Below are positions 32,989 to 45,426 of a stretch of DNA of 64,000 bases, in pieces. The DNA is from Toxoplasma gondii ME49. Its lineage: Eukaryota > Apicomplexa > Conoidasida > Eucoccidiorida > Sarcocystidae. The stretch is taken from contig NC_031476.1 of NCBI RefSeq assembly GCF_000006565.2, forward strand, positions 3,124,458-3,188,457. Direction: 5' to 3'. The position numbers were made by a program, and so were the translations under genes. How positions within the stretch are numbered: the stretch's first letter is position 1; each line of letters starts with the position of its first letter. The notes under the pieces are model-generated. The model saw nothing but the letters and a program-made list of their open reading frames with translations, was not told where the DNA came from and ran no database searches.

Positions 32989-35254
32989 GCTCTCTTCCAG
33001 GAACCAGAAAGAACGTACACCCCAGATACAGTGATCACTTACTTTGTGTGACATAAATGTCCAGGTGAAACTACTTTTTAAAGTACCTTAGTACCGGGCT
33101 ATCCCTGTGCCCGAGGCACGTTCGCAGAGTTTTCAGGTCGAACGAATCCCTTTCTCCGCTTCTGTCTGAGTTTCGCCCGCCTCCAAAGAAGAAGCGAAAG
33201 CAAAAAACAAACGAATATGAGGTGCGGTCCCACACTTGCGGAAAGAACGGATTTCAGAACCAAGTTGCCCCACGTGGGGCGGCCTCCTGGTAGGCGGACT
33301 GCCGCCGCAATTTCGGGAGTCCGAGAGAACCCCCTCGTCAGCCTGTTGGTCAGCACAAAGTGACAAAGAGACGGTTCTGCTCTTCTTGCGATGAAGTAGA
33401 AGAGGCGCAGCAGCAGTTTCTATAGCACAAAAGTTCATGTGGAGAGTCACCTGTGTTGCTTGAGATCTCAGAAGAACCACAACGCGCTTTGTTGGCAGAA
33501 CGGGGGGTGACAGAAGCACCCAAAACGTCTGCCGATTCGCTTTGCTGTGTCGATCGTCGAGCAGCCATTTTCTCGGAGAAGCATCTGAGGTATCGATGGG
33601 TTTCTCCTTTCCCTGTACAGTGCGTGATTCTTATCGCTCCTGACATGGAGGCTTGCAGTTGTTTCCGGGAGGAAAAGAATGGGTGGACAGTGTGGCACTG
33701 ACATGGACAGTAATGCCGACGAAGCAATAACACCTGCGCCACGTGACTCTCTCCGCCGTTGTGGCCCAAAGATCTGACTCGACCTTTGGCGCTTGTTTCT
33801 TCCCTTGATTTCACAAACAGCTCCAACACACGCACTGGGAAAGGTTCGTTTGGGGCTACGTTTCGGGGCTCTTGTCTCATCTGGATGAAAACGAGAGTGT
33901 CCATTCCAGAAACCAAAAACGATCTTTCAAGAAAAGCACGCCAACATGCAAAGCGAAAGGCTCTGCCGGCTTAATCGACTCGATGGTCCCATATGGCGAC
34001 GAAGACCTACCTTAGGTAATGAAGCACATGAAGGCCGCCGTCGATCACGAATCCTACACAGATGCGGCGTGTCTCTGTCGGTGTGGAAAAACGTTAGCGT
34101 AAAGATCCGAGATTATCCCCGCAGAAACGCATTCCCGCTAGACCAAATCTCCTCTTGATGCAGAGCGATGCTCACTTCTTGGCCAGACCTGCCACATACG
34201 CGACGATGCTCGCAAACTCTCGACGAAGCGTTTGCCACCCGTTGTGCATGCGGCACTAAAAAGTAGTGGCTTTCTGTGTCCCGTCAATCTGCTACCGACT
34301 AGGCTTACCTGGAGTCTCAGTCCGCCGACCAAATAAAAAGCGGGCCTTTCACAGATGCGTTAAATGCCGTGGAGCACACTCGGAGGGTGTTCCGCTGGAT
34401 CGCTGCACTCACGTCTGCACAAAAAGCTTTACACTTTTGTATGGATAGATGGGTCGACACGCCACTGTAAGCATATTTGTAGGTAGCGGCAGCGACTAGA
34501 GTAAGTAGGTATAGAACTCAACCAGGCATCAAAACGGTAGTTCAATAACTATAAAACCAGATACACAATAGTCGAAGCGGTTAAACTGTAGAAGAGTCTC
34601 GTATTATCCGTACATACCAGGCCTCAAAAGCGTGCATCCAGTAGGTCGATGGGTAAGGAGATAACGCGGCTAGGAAAGCTGTGAGAATTCGTCGGAAGCT
34701 CAGCAGCACAACTGCAATCAGGAGTCACGAAGACCTCCTACGTTTCCAGGGAAGGCCGAAGAAGGTGCCATGCAACTTTGTTTTGGCGAATATTTTGGGA
34801 ACTTTTCTTCTGTGATGTGCAGAATGCCCAGTTCGATGGTTTGACACCAGCGACAGAAATACAGACTACACGGCCGTGAACGCATCTGGGGAAGCTCCGC
34901 TGTATCAGGATGAACGCACATGAACAAGCCACTAAAACACAATCTGCCATCATCTGTACGTCTCGTTCAGTTATTTTTTGTGCAGCATGTGTATTTCCAT
35001 GTACTCAAGGTTCCTTAGTGTGTATCCCAAAACCACATTCGGCTGTCTGTCTGTCGTTTTCCGCGCTCAGACAGCTCGGGTCGCCTAGCTGCCTTCACTC
35101 TCTCTGCTTTTCCGTCTCCATCCAAGCGCCCGATATTTCGGTCCTCTTCCCTCTCTCGTCCTTTCTCGCATCCTGCCTCTTCCACCCGTCGTTCTCCTTC
35201 TGCTTCTGTTCTTACACGCTTCCCTCGTCTTCCTCTGTTGTCTGGTCGACGAAG

Positions 35255-38200
35255 GTCGAGAGGTTGTTGCCACGCCCTTAAGGGAAGGAACGGAAGAGGG
35301 AAAAGAGAAATCACGAAGGAGCAGAAGGAGAGTTTCTGCCGAGCGATCGCAGTTTCTGAAGACGGGAAAGTCCTGGCGCTGGGGAATCGACGCGGCCACG
35401 TTTGCATTCTGTTCCTCGCAGAAAATCGGTGAGACTCGCCTTGCCGTCGAGCTGCATCTCTCCTCGCTTTCCCCGTTCCTGTGAAACCCGTGTATTGTTT
35501 ACCTATTCTCCCAGTTCCTTCTGTTATCGTGAGTGGATGTTGTCGGTCCAGTTGTTAGTAAGCTTTTTCCGTCAACTAACGCTTTCAACAGCAAACGTCC
35601 CCGCTAGAGAGTCCGAGAGGTAGGTTGGCTCTTAACAATCCTCGATTTTTGGTCGAGCAGCTGGAATAAGCAAACAATGCTAGCAATCGAGTGATAGACA
35701 ATCTTGCCTGCCAATACGGGAGCTAAATCAGCAACCCATTTGGTTTGAGTCTGGAGGCAAAACACAAGTTGACGAAAAAATCGAGACTAGCACGAGTTGA
35801 CAGGAGTCGGACGGATGTGGCGCGCGCGACCTATTTCGTGTCCGCCGTCCAGAAGACACCCACATCTAAATCATACACGTAGTCTCGATTTCTCTACCTA
35901 CACTTAGAAACAGGTTCGCACCCATGGGACTGTTGAAAAGCCAAGCATACAGAACTACAGTCTGTTTTGTGTCCAGTGCCGCCTCGTTTCTTCCGGTAAC
36001 ATTGACACCACAATGGGAAACTTTGGCTCCCCAGGAGCACGAAAGAAGATGCAGCACGAGGCAAAGCGCCTGCAGTTCCGCTCATGTGCTCGCAATATCC
36101 CCCTGTTTCAGGTACCGTCTCCTCTTCCATCCGGGTCTAGGCCCCGTTTGCTCTCTCGCACTCCTTTGCTCCGAGCGGCTTTCCTCGCGTCTGCCAACCG
36201 GTGCCATCACTTCTGTCTTGAAACCATCTATCTCGAACCCGAACAGCAGCCTCTTGCCTTCTTCGGGTAATCCCCCACAAAAAAACTGCGAATGCCGCAG
36301 AAATGCGGCGTGTCGGCGTTCCTCATCTGCTGCTTCCGTCCCGCAGTCTCCAACATGTTCCGCCTCTCTCGTCGCTTCCCAACCTCTTTCTTGCTCTTCG
36401 TTTCCACCCTCGTTCCCGCGTATTTACGAAAAAAAGAATGCCGGTCGTTCTGCCTCATCGTCGTCGCAATGTGGCTCTCCACGGTGTCTAAGCAGCGGCG
36501 AATTTTCCTGCCGGAGCGTCTGCTCCCATCCAGTTTCTGAAGCTTCACATTCTTTTGTGTCAACTGGCAAAGATACATCTTGTGAACTCTACAAGCACCC
36601 TTCCCTTCCTTCTTGTCGACGGTCTCCTTCTTGTCCTGAACGGTCTCGAGGTTGTGTAGAGAACAAACACTCGTGTCCAGCTTCCCCCTGCATTCGAAAG
36701 AATCCTTCCCCTTCGGCTTCGGCGCCCTTGCGAGGGCGGAGCGAGCAGCGGGACCTCCAGGCGTGTTTCCTTTCCGTAAAAGAGAAGGAAAATCTCACAG
36801 GTCCCCGTTCTGGTCTCCCCGCTGTCTGCCCTGTCACGCAAACGTCTTCGTGGAACTGGCCGTGTCTGTCAAGCCACCACAAAATCTTAACCCAGAGAAG
36901 GAGGGGGCATGCAGAGGCGACGCTTACACCTTTTGAAGAGACGAAATACAGAGCAGACCTCGCGGAATCGCATTTCTGCTTTCCGTCTGAGGCAAGCAAA
37001 GCATTTGCCCTGAACGGTTCGAGGCCTATACCTCCCCCTCGCCATCGGGCAGTTTCCTGTCGGTGAGGATGGCTTTCGGCTCTCTTGTCACTTTTTTTAG
37101 TCCGTTCGGAGACGGTTCCAGACGGGCACACTGATGAAGAAAGAAACTCGCTACACCAAATTCAGATGGACCGTTGCAAACGCGTGACGTGGTGAGGATG
37201 GCCGTACACAATCATTTTCCTTGGGGTGTCTCTGTTCGGCTTGTCCAAGCAATCTCATATCTGTACACTAACTCGCCATCATGACGTGAGTGTTTTTTGA
37301 AAAAACGTGATGGCAACCAGCAAGCTGCAAATGCCCTGAATACACCAGTACGCAATGCCCTACGGAAGTCGAAGGAGCTTGCGCGATCTTACATCGTTTG
37401 ATATAGAGCACGAAACCGTGTTTAGTCAGCAGCCATGTCACGTGGGTTCCGCGCTGCTGTGTTCATCAAGGCTAACGACTTCAGATTCGTTTCTTTTTTT
37501 CTCTGTTCACCACCCGCCGGTTTTGCAGGCGAGGAGCCAGTTGCCCCTTCGGTACCCGCGGAGGCTCCAGCGAGGCGGTCGGCAACCGGCAAGATGCGCA
37601 GCTCGACAAGAATGAGAAAAGCGGCTCGAAGCCAGTTCTCGCTGTCGCCTCTGGGAGGTCTGTTCAAGTCTTCGATTTGAGAACAATGCGAAGACTGTTC
37701 GTCGACGCACGCCGACACAGGATGCCTGTTTCCCGGGTTGCCTCTCTGCAGCGGAGAAGGTGGGTGCCTAGTACGAAGTAGCTCCACAGATAGCGGAGCG
37801 TGGCGACGCCTCAGACCTGACGCAAAGAGAGGCAAGGACAAAACCCTGGAAATCCGCTATTCGCCTTCACTTGCGTCGTGCCTTCCTCACCTGTGGTCTG
37901 CTGCACGAATCAAACGACTCGAACGCGCAGATGCGAAACGGCCAACAGCCGTGCTTGTGTTTTGTCTCTGTCGTTTTTAGGACCTTCGCCTCGCTATCCC
38001 CAGATCTCCTTCTTGTGTGGAATTACTCGCGGCTGGAGGAGATTCAAGTCGCTCTTTCTCTTCACGCCACAGCCCCCTCGTTTTTCTCGCAGATATGTCC
38101 CTTTGCCTTTTCTCCCACTCGTGAGTCTTTCGTTCTCCTGCAAAGAGAAGGCTGCATCACGGTCTGGGCCTCAGACGTAAATACGAGCGCAGGAAGCAAC

Positions 38201-41200
38201 CTGTCTGTGTTGCCCGTCTCCTCTCCCGCTTCCTCGTCTCTTCGTTCTTCGTGTGTGGCCTGGACACAACCGGAATGGGCGCGAAACGCCGGGAGTGCAG
38301 TCGTGTCAAAACACACAGACACATGCGCAAAGAGCGAAATGCGGCGAGCTGAGCAAACGGTTTTTCGGCCCGTGGCTCGGTGGACAGTTCCGCCTCTCGA
38401 GGCCTTGCGCGAGTCGCCTTTGAACGGTCGCGGCCATGCCTTGAAGCCTTTCGCGTCTGAAAGAGTTTTCTTTACTGGGTGAGGAAACTCTCGAAAGACA
38501 GAGACTTTAGAGAAACACCATTCGAAACTGAGCGCTGAACGAAGCCCGTACCACGGCACATGTCAAACCAGCGGGTTCGAGACAGTCTCGGGTCTGCTGC
38601 AGTTTCTCACCCCTGTGACTTCGAGAGCAAGTCAACAATAACAGAAGGATTGAACGTGGCACACAGAAGTCTCAGGCGTCAGACACACGACTGAAGGGAA
38701 GAGTTTCCAACGGACCGATTTTCAAATTCTCCCCGCCTTTCGAACTTACGTTTTCCCTACTCTCCCCTGAGTAGCGCGCAAGTTCAGGAAGCACCTGACA
38801 CCTGTGAAGGAAACGAGGTTTTCTCCACGTTCGTGTCTTCCATGCCTCAGATGACATCTGGCTGCTACTGCTTGGCTGTCTTCCCCGACAATTTTCTCAG
38901 AGTCGTCGTGGCACACCGACGACTCGTCGCCACAGGGCTATGTCTCCGGACCCACAAAGGAGTCATCTACGCATTTCCTCTTGCTTCGTCGTCTCTCTCG
39001 GACTCTTCCCAGTCGACAACTTCTGCTCCTCAAGAAGCAAGCCGGCTCTCCTTCCCGTCGCCTCTCCCGCTCGGGATACGCACGCTTCTCTCTGCGTCTC
39101 TAGTGCAGGGTCGAGGTGCTCGCCTTCTTCTCCCAGACTCGATTCCTCCGTTTCGCTCTGGGTCTTCTCCGGAGTGTCGCTCCTCACCTGCATGCAGTGG
39201 AACCTCTGTGGCCGCCTCGCCTATCTCCCTCTCCATCCCGACAGAGAGCGTCGCCGGAGAGACCATCGGCGCCTCCTTCTCTCCCGACCGGAAGAAGGCA
39301 GAGCGCGGGCGAGTCGGTGGCACAGGCATAAAAACAAGGAAGGATGTTCATGGAAAGGTCGGCGAGGCAACTGTTCCTGGCCCTCGCTGCTGGGGCAGCG
39401 ACCGTGGCTCGTGCGAGATGACGAAAGGAAGACTCTCAACTAGAGGAAAAACACCTGACGCCCTGAGAGTTGCAGAGACGTCGTCACCTATTCTGCAGAC
39501 GAAGTCGCTTGTCTTGACAGACGAAAAGGAAGAAGAGGAGTCGCGCGGACGAACAGATCGAGACACAAGACAGAGAAGAGAACGCAGGGGACTCGGACTG
39601 ATTTTGGAAGAAGGAGCGTTTGTGGTGGTTGACTTAGCGTCGCTGCGGGAATGCCTCAGGTTAGAAGAGCCAGGCCGCGCGATCGTTCAAGTAGAAACGG
39701 ACCACAGAAACAAGTAAGGAACAAGTCGATGCAAAATGTACAAGCATTGAATGTCTGCACCGGTGCACTCGAGTGGGCAGTCGGTTGTCTGTGGCAGACG
39801 CTAAAAGGACAAAGTCGAAACACGGTTCTTGATGCTGAACCAGGTGAGGCAGAGGCGGAGCAGTCCTTATAATTGATTGTGCCGAGTTCCTGTCCCGATA
39901 CACTCCAGTTCGCTGGAGAGGAGACAGAAAGCAGGGAAGAGCAAGGGAAAAACAACAGAAAACATATCGTGTTCTGAGAGACATTGGACACGGCCAGAAC
40001 CTCTCGAGAGCAACCGTCGTAATGGATCTCTGAGACTAATAGGGGGCCTTAGCCCCGTTTCCGCTGTCAGTTTCAGTGAGTCCTTGTTGCCTCGGCGAGT
40101 CTGAGGGAAAAACTCCCCGGCGAATATTCTCTCCATTTTTCCTAAAGAAGATGCTTCTGTATCGCCGGGGTGTCTCGACGCTTTCTGTCCTGTCTCTGCT
40201 CCCCAGGTTCCTTTTCTTCCTCCTTTCCGACGGATGCACGATGATGTTCGACTTCTTCGAGTCCCTGAGGATTGCTGAGCGTCAAAAGCAAGCACGCTCT
40301 CTCAGGGGAGGCTGTCTCTCCCTGCTTTATCCGGTCCTTCCTTCTTGTCCCGCGTCGCTCACTCTTCCGGCATGCCTTCAAGCTCTCGTCGGCGCAGACG
40401 CTCCGAGAGCGAAGAGCATGAGGCTGAAGCCCAGGCTCTGTACACCGAAAGACGTCGCAGCACTTTTAACTCACTCTCACATGGCTTCTGCTTGCCCAAG
40501 GGGAGGAGTCCCTGCCAGCTTCGTTTCACCTTATCCGTCGCCAGAAGCAGGTGTTCGCAGGACTTGTGTAAGAACTGGTCGGGAGTCCCGGACTGCCGCT
40601 TTAGTGGATGGAACAAACAGCCACTCCAAACTGGCAAAAACACACGACGCTGGCCCTTCTTGCGTGTGTAGAGCGTGCTGTCCGGACTGGGAGTCGCCTC
40701 GGTCTTCGGTCAAACGGTGGCAACTGAGAACCGGGGGGGCGTACGCAGATTCACGGAACCGGGATGAAAAAGGCGAACCCGCACACGACACACCAGGCGC
40801 GGCAAGCAGAGACACACCGTTGACAGAGTCTGAAGAGCTCTCCGACCTCGACGATTTGACATGGGTCCACGGAAACATGCGTTTTGCAGCGCTGCCCAGC
40901 AAACAACCACACAGAAATTTTAGGCGGATAGTACCTTCTCCAAGTTATCCTGTACACTCTCTTTCTGGGAATGATCATACAAGTAGAAATGACGCTGGAA
41001 GGTGCTGTAGCGGGGAAACACACAGCGTCGGTTGCCGCGCTCTCGATGAATGCCGTTCTGCAACGGCTCTTGCCAAGCAAGGGAAATGTGAAATGACATC
41101 AGAGAAGCGAAGAGCTTCTGTCCGCTCTGCCACATCCGTTAGACAAGGATCCGAAAGGGCGTCTGAGGAATTTTACCATCGAGCGCAAGGCTTGGCACAC

Positions 41201-41593
41201 GGGTTGCCCCCCCCTCCCCCCCCTCCGTGTGTGTCATGTCTCTTATTTCCCTCGGGCACCCTTCCGGGAAGGACGCATGATATCTCATTCGGCTTTTCGT
41301 CTCCGTCTTGTTCCCCAGTTTCATCGCTGGCTTCTGACTTCCCTTCGTCCGAGGCACTCTCCGCGCGAGAGTTGCGCAATCCGGTGCCTCCAAGTGCAGG
41401 AACCAGCAGCGTTGCAGACAGCCTTTCTCTTTTCTACGAAGATGAAGGCGTTGGCAGAAGAGACGGCTCTTCACCGGGAGAAGATGCAGACGCAACTACA
41501 GCGGTGCCTATGGTGTTTTCTTCTCCAGGCTGCTCTCCCCCGTGGAGTCCTGCTGTTGGCCAAGCGGGAAACAGCGCCCCGATCGGGACTTGA
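35255..41593 (+). CDS. Large WD40-repeat protein, at least six exons (5' end not found)
   Basis: Exons 35255-35428, 36112-37062, 37529-37759, 37981-38478, 38775-39713 and 40207-41593 (TGA) join in frame; every junction is phase 2 with GT/AG sites. About 1390 residues are visible. Beta-propeller-like strands appear: AVSEDGKVLALGNRRGHVCI (exon 1 here), PVLAVASGRSVQVFDLRTMR (exon 3), SLSPDLLLVWNYSRLEE and SFVLLQREGCITVWA (exon 4), CLAVFPDNFLRVVVAHRRL and GVIYAF (exon 5), FLFFLLSDGCTMMFDF (exon 6). Between them are long Ser/Pro-rich, disordered segments, typical of coccidian proteins. Exons 4 and 5 faintly resemble WDR11, but I do not assign orthology. Such propellers act as protein-interaction scaffolds. 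The acceptor at 35255 also implies an upstream exon ending in phase 2. The 3' end is a simple stop; a further exon is possible. Confidence 0.68.
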
Positions 41594-43103
41594 GACTGCT
41601 GCGGCAGTGATCGAAACTTTTTCAGTTTTGTGTGGGTAACCGGAAGATATTTTTCGCTAACCATTTCACAGGTGTTTTATTTTTAAGAGTTAACATTTTC
41701 TTACTAACTGAGCACCAAGTCTCTTTGGCACCCCTTGCTACCTGCTGGAGCTTGTCAACTTCTAAAACTTCACTCAAGGAAACATGTGTGTGCGGAAAAG
41801 ACGCTTCTCTGTTTCCAAAATTTGTGGGAGGTGACCGAGACGGTTGAAAATCTGCAATGAGTAACTGGTCGAGAGCTAACCGCCTATTCTGCGCACGGAC
41901 TAGAAATCCAGTGCTGTTGCCACTCTGCGCCACAGTGCCACTCTGGCCACAACTCCATGGACTAAAACCCTTTACATATAGATTGTACACTTTATATATA
42001 TATATATACATGTATCATGCAGATTATATACATATACTATAAAGACTATATATATACGTTATATATATAATTCAAGTGCATCTACCAGAAGTGAACGAAA
42101 AAAGTGAACGGTTTTGTAGTTGCCCGCAGAAAAGGGGATCTCCTTTTCGATACAACTCGTGTACACAGAACCTCACTAGGGTGTGCTGGAATCGATGCTC
42201 GCAGAACGCCTTGCACAAAAACACTATTACAGACACAAGCAGGCCCGCGTACGGTGCATAACATCAAACCGAGAGAGTTAGCCACGCATATTATGGCACC
42301 TCTGCTCTGAAGGTTCTGCATACACAATCTAGTTCCCTCTTGAAACAACTGTGAATGCCCGCTAAACGCCGCGATCAGTGTGCGAGATCCGTCTGAGGTT
42401 CCTTCGCCGGGAAGACTGGACATACGACACAGAGAGTTCTTTGTTTGTTATCTATCAGTTCATGATGTCCACCGGATTTCATCTGTCATGATTTCCCGCC
42501 AGAGATCCCTACTTTGTCAAACAAAGGTTGTGCGTTCGCTACAGCGGAAGAAGTGGCTGTGTTCCCATGCTGCAGGGCGTTCTGTCGGCGTGTTCTTCCT
42601 ACTTTTCTCAGCAGAAACGCATTGTCGACAATTCTAGAGAGAGATCGGTGGTTTTGGGATTCGGTTTCGATGAAGGGTTACCGTCAGAAGGGAGAGAAAG
42701 TCCACAAACCTCCAGCAAAATGCCTTCTGGACGTGCATGCGCTCTCTCCGGTGAGCCGAGAACGCTGGTCCGCGGAGGAACCTTGCCAGCAGCGTCTTTG
42801 CCCTCCTTCCGGGCAGCACAGGGCGACTTTTTCCCCGGCAGCCATTCCTCGATATCGGGAGTTTTCTCTTTTTACGCCTGCAGTTTTTCTGCTTGATTGC
42901 CGAACAAGGGAAGACTTTCCGAAACTAGAACAAGACGAACTTTTAAAGCCGCAGCACTTCCGGTCTACTCCGCGAGACTTTCCAGCGTTGGTAGCCAGTG
43001 CCTCTGGTCCTTCCCCTGAGGAACAAGACGGGGGATGCACGGCGACGTCGCTGCACATCTTTTCTTTTTACAGCGTTGCTTTTGTCCGTTTGTTTTCTTC
43101 AAA
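41594..43103. other. Spacer and SWIB gene 5' region, 41594-43103
   Basis: Contains 3' flank of the WD40 gene, the TA microsatellite, a TGCATGCG motif (42734-42741, about 365 bases before the SWIB start, matching TRP-1), and a plus frame 42514-43308 that overlaps the SWIB start in another phase and is judged to be 5' UTR. A tRNA-like anticodon hairpin near 41900 was examined and rejected. Confidence 0.4.
41990..42069. repeat. TA-rich microsatellite
   Basis: Several short TA runs between about 41990 and 42069 lie between the WD40 and SWIB genes. Confidence 0.8.
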
Positions 43104-45426
43104 ATGGCGTTTTTTCCGCGGCTCTTCGCAGACTTTTCCAACTCCCTCCGGAGCAGGGGGTCGCCCGTTCTGTCGCAGGCTCAGCAAGTTCCAGCTCGAA
43201 GCGCAGCTTTTTGCCAAGCCACCCCGGCAGGGCCGTTCGGAGCTCGTTTCTCCGGTAGAGAGGGAAATCCCACCGTTTTGGCGCGCACGGGCGCCACGAA
43301 CGTCCTGACTTTCTGCCGCGAACCCGCGCCGGGGAGCTTCGCGAAAAACCGGGAGTTCCTGTGTTCCGGAACACGAAGGTACTTCCCTTCCCTTGTGTCC
43401 TGCCCGCCGACTGGAGGTGGAGCCTCCGCACTTTCCTGCATGCGCCAGCAGCCTCGGCACTTTACGAGTCCCAGCGAATCTTCTGGATCCTCTGCTAGTG
43501 AAAAAACCAACGAGACAGCGAAGCCGAAACGTGGACCGACAGGCCTGCAGCGTCCTTGCGACTTGAAGGGCCCACTCGCCACTTTCATGGGCAAGACAGA
43601 AGCCTCCAGAGTCGAGGTCGTCAAGCACATGTAGGTGGAGGGAAAACAGCAATGGTTGGAGGAAATGTTTCGCAAAACCACTCAGAAACGCGTTGCCGCA
43701 CACCTCCATCTGTGGCGCACCAGCCAACAACTCTGGTCCCGGTGACTCTAGACAGGACGGTGGTCTCGAGTTCAGTCAGGCGACTGAAGACGAGTTAGAA
43801 ATTCAAAGAGCCGAGGGAATGCCACGCTACTCCGGGACATAGAAGCTCCTTGTTTTCTTCACGCGGGCGCATACGGCCTGCAGGGCCTCCTCTTACAATG
43901 GCTGTTTTCACTTTCCGTGTTGTTTTTTTGGAGCGACGTCTTTCTTCACACATACACACGCATGCCACAATCTTACTCGTACGCGAGTCGAAATGGCTGT
44001 TGCTGATGCATGCGTTGGTACGCGCGTTTCCAGTGGACATTCACACACATACGCAGGAGGTGCTGCCGCTGTGTGTCGCTGGCTTCTCTTTGTGAAAGCA
44101 GCCTTCCTTATCACGTTGGGTCTTTGCTTGCCAAAGGAGCCAGAGACTCGGCAAGTCGTTCAACGACCGTAGAATTGACACGCGGTCAGTCGTTTGTTCT
44201 TGTCTGTTATTTTCTTTTTAGCTGGGACTACATCAAGCGACATAATCTCCAGAGTCCCGAAAACAAGGTATGCAACCTCAAAACGCTTTTCTTACTAAAG
44301 TTGCCAGTGAAGGACCTGCTTTGGCATGCATTCCATCTTGTCATCTATAGAATGCGTTACACTGGTTTGGCAGTCGTTTACCGTCGCACCTCCTGCCAAA
44401 CATGGCGCCGTCAGACGGTGCACAACTTCTTCGGTTGCCACGGGAGTGAGGCCGTTTTCATGAACTGTGAATCAACGGAATGAACACCGGGAAGCTCGGG
44501 AAGTCTGAGGTGCATGCATCGCCGAAAAAAAAACGGCGTCGAGGAAACTTCCGGAGTGTGCGTACGCCTCTGCATTGCATTGCGTACCAATGGAGCTCGT
44601 CACGGGGACCGTTGAAAGGGACCAAGGGTCATGCAGCCGGTGAATAGCGCGGGAGGTTCTCAGGGACGTTTTCGAAGAAGAAGCTTCACACGCATGTCAG
44701 TTGTGGAAGTGCTCTCGTCTTTTCGAGAATCCAGAAACACTCGTGTTTTTGCGCGGTTACGTTTATCAAGGTTTCATGTCTCCTTTCCGAACCAGATGTT
44801 GCCTCCCGGCTGTACAGCCGAAATGTTCGATTTCCTGCCGTTGTTTTAACTGCATTAGCATTTTCTGTGTGTCGGAGCCGCCAGAGAAAGAAAGCGACGC
44901 TTCATTATTGTTGTTCTGCCTTGGTCTCAGAGGATGATCAACGCTGACAGCACCCTCCGGCCGCTGTTTCAGAAAGACCAAGTAAGTGCATTTCCAAAGA
45001 GCGCCTTCTCTAAGTGTTCCTTGTTTGCATTTCGTGCGTCAAGTCCGCATCGACTCCTGCACGAATGCCGTATCCTCTTTTCCGGAAAGAACGCGTTCGT
45101 CGATCTAAGACGGTCTTAGCTTTTCTCACAGTTTTTGCCGTCACTCGTCCGTGACTGTGACAGCATTTTTTGCGTCTCAAGAGAGCTGCTGGACTGAAGC
45201 TCACTGCATCACCTTGCCACGATGGGTGTTTTTTCGGTCCTTGGCAAGCCCGCGAGATTCTACGAAGGCGCGTTTTCGGCTTGTCAGTGTCTCTCGACAA
45301 GTTGCCGAGTTCGCTGGACAAAAGCTACGCGGGTGTTCGTGTCTCCTGTCGCAGGTTTCAATGTTCGAACTCAACAAATTGCTCTCCAAGTTTGTTCAGA
45401 GCCGGCCGTCGCCGCCCAAGCCGTAA
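43104..45426 (+). CDS. SWIB/MDM2-domain protein with organelle-like leader, four exons
   Basis: Exons 43104-43630, 44222-44267, 44931-44981 and 45355-45426 (TAA) join in frame to 231 residues. The start sits in TTCAAAATGG, an ideal context. The SWIB domain occupies about 152-224 and is spread over all four exons: LQRPCDLKGPLATFMGKTEA, SRVEVVKH, then IWDYIKRHNLQSPENK, RMINADSTLRPLFQKDQ and VSMFELNKLLSKFV. This matches the compact helical SWIB fold. The first 60 residues (MAFFPRLFADFSNSLRSRGS and on) have few acids and many Arg and Ser, like a mitochondrial or plastid import leader. Stand-alone small SWIB proteins with such leaders are known from plant organelles, where they bind nucleoids. Nuclear SWIB proteins of SWI/SNF (BAF60) are much longer, so this is not one. 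Organelle location is inference. Confidence 0.9.

Larger units (their letters stand above)
30669..35254. other. Spacer or undetected 5' exons, 30669-35254
   Basis: The first part is the RFC3 promoter side (palindrome copy 3 at 30809-30822). Frames of up to 188 codons occur (33350-33916 minus, 31044-31526 minus, 34910-35281 plus), none with a domain. A short TTTAGGGTTAGGG string is near 32941 and an 18-bp palindrome at 32971-32988. The 5' exons of the WD40 gene must lie in this interval or beyond but could not be identified. Confidence 0.35.

Noticed and set aside
33350..33916. 188-codon minus frame
   Set aside because: No domain, no favourable start context, no splice partners; not enough to call a gene.
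35924..36111. The 380-codon plus ORF 35924-37066 as a gene of its own
   Set aside because: From 36112 on it fits as an in-phase exon of the WD40 gene with proper splice sites; the part before is judged intron.
41840..41960. tRNA-like sequence with GGACTAGAAATCC (Ser AGA-like loop on +; Arg UCU-like loop and a TGGCGCAGAGTGG box-A-like string on -)
   Set aside because: No T-arm with GGTTCGA/box B and no acceptor stem could be found on either strand; at best a decayed relic.
42514..43308. 265-codon plus frame overlapping the SWIB start
   Set aside because: It overlaps the well-supported SWIB exon in another phase, starts without a good ATG and has no domain.
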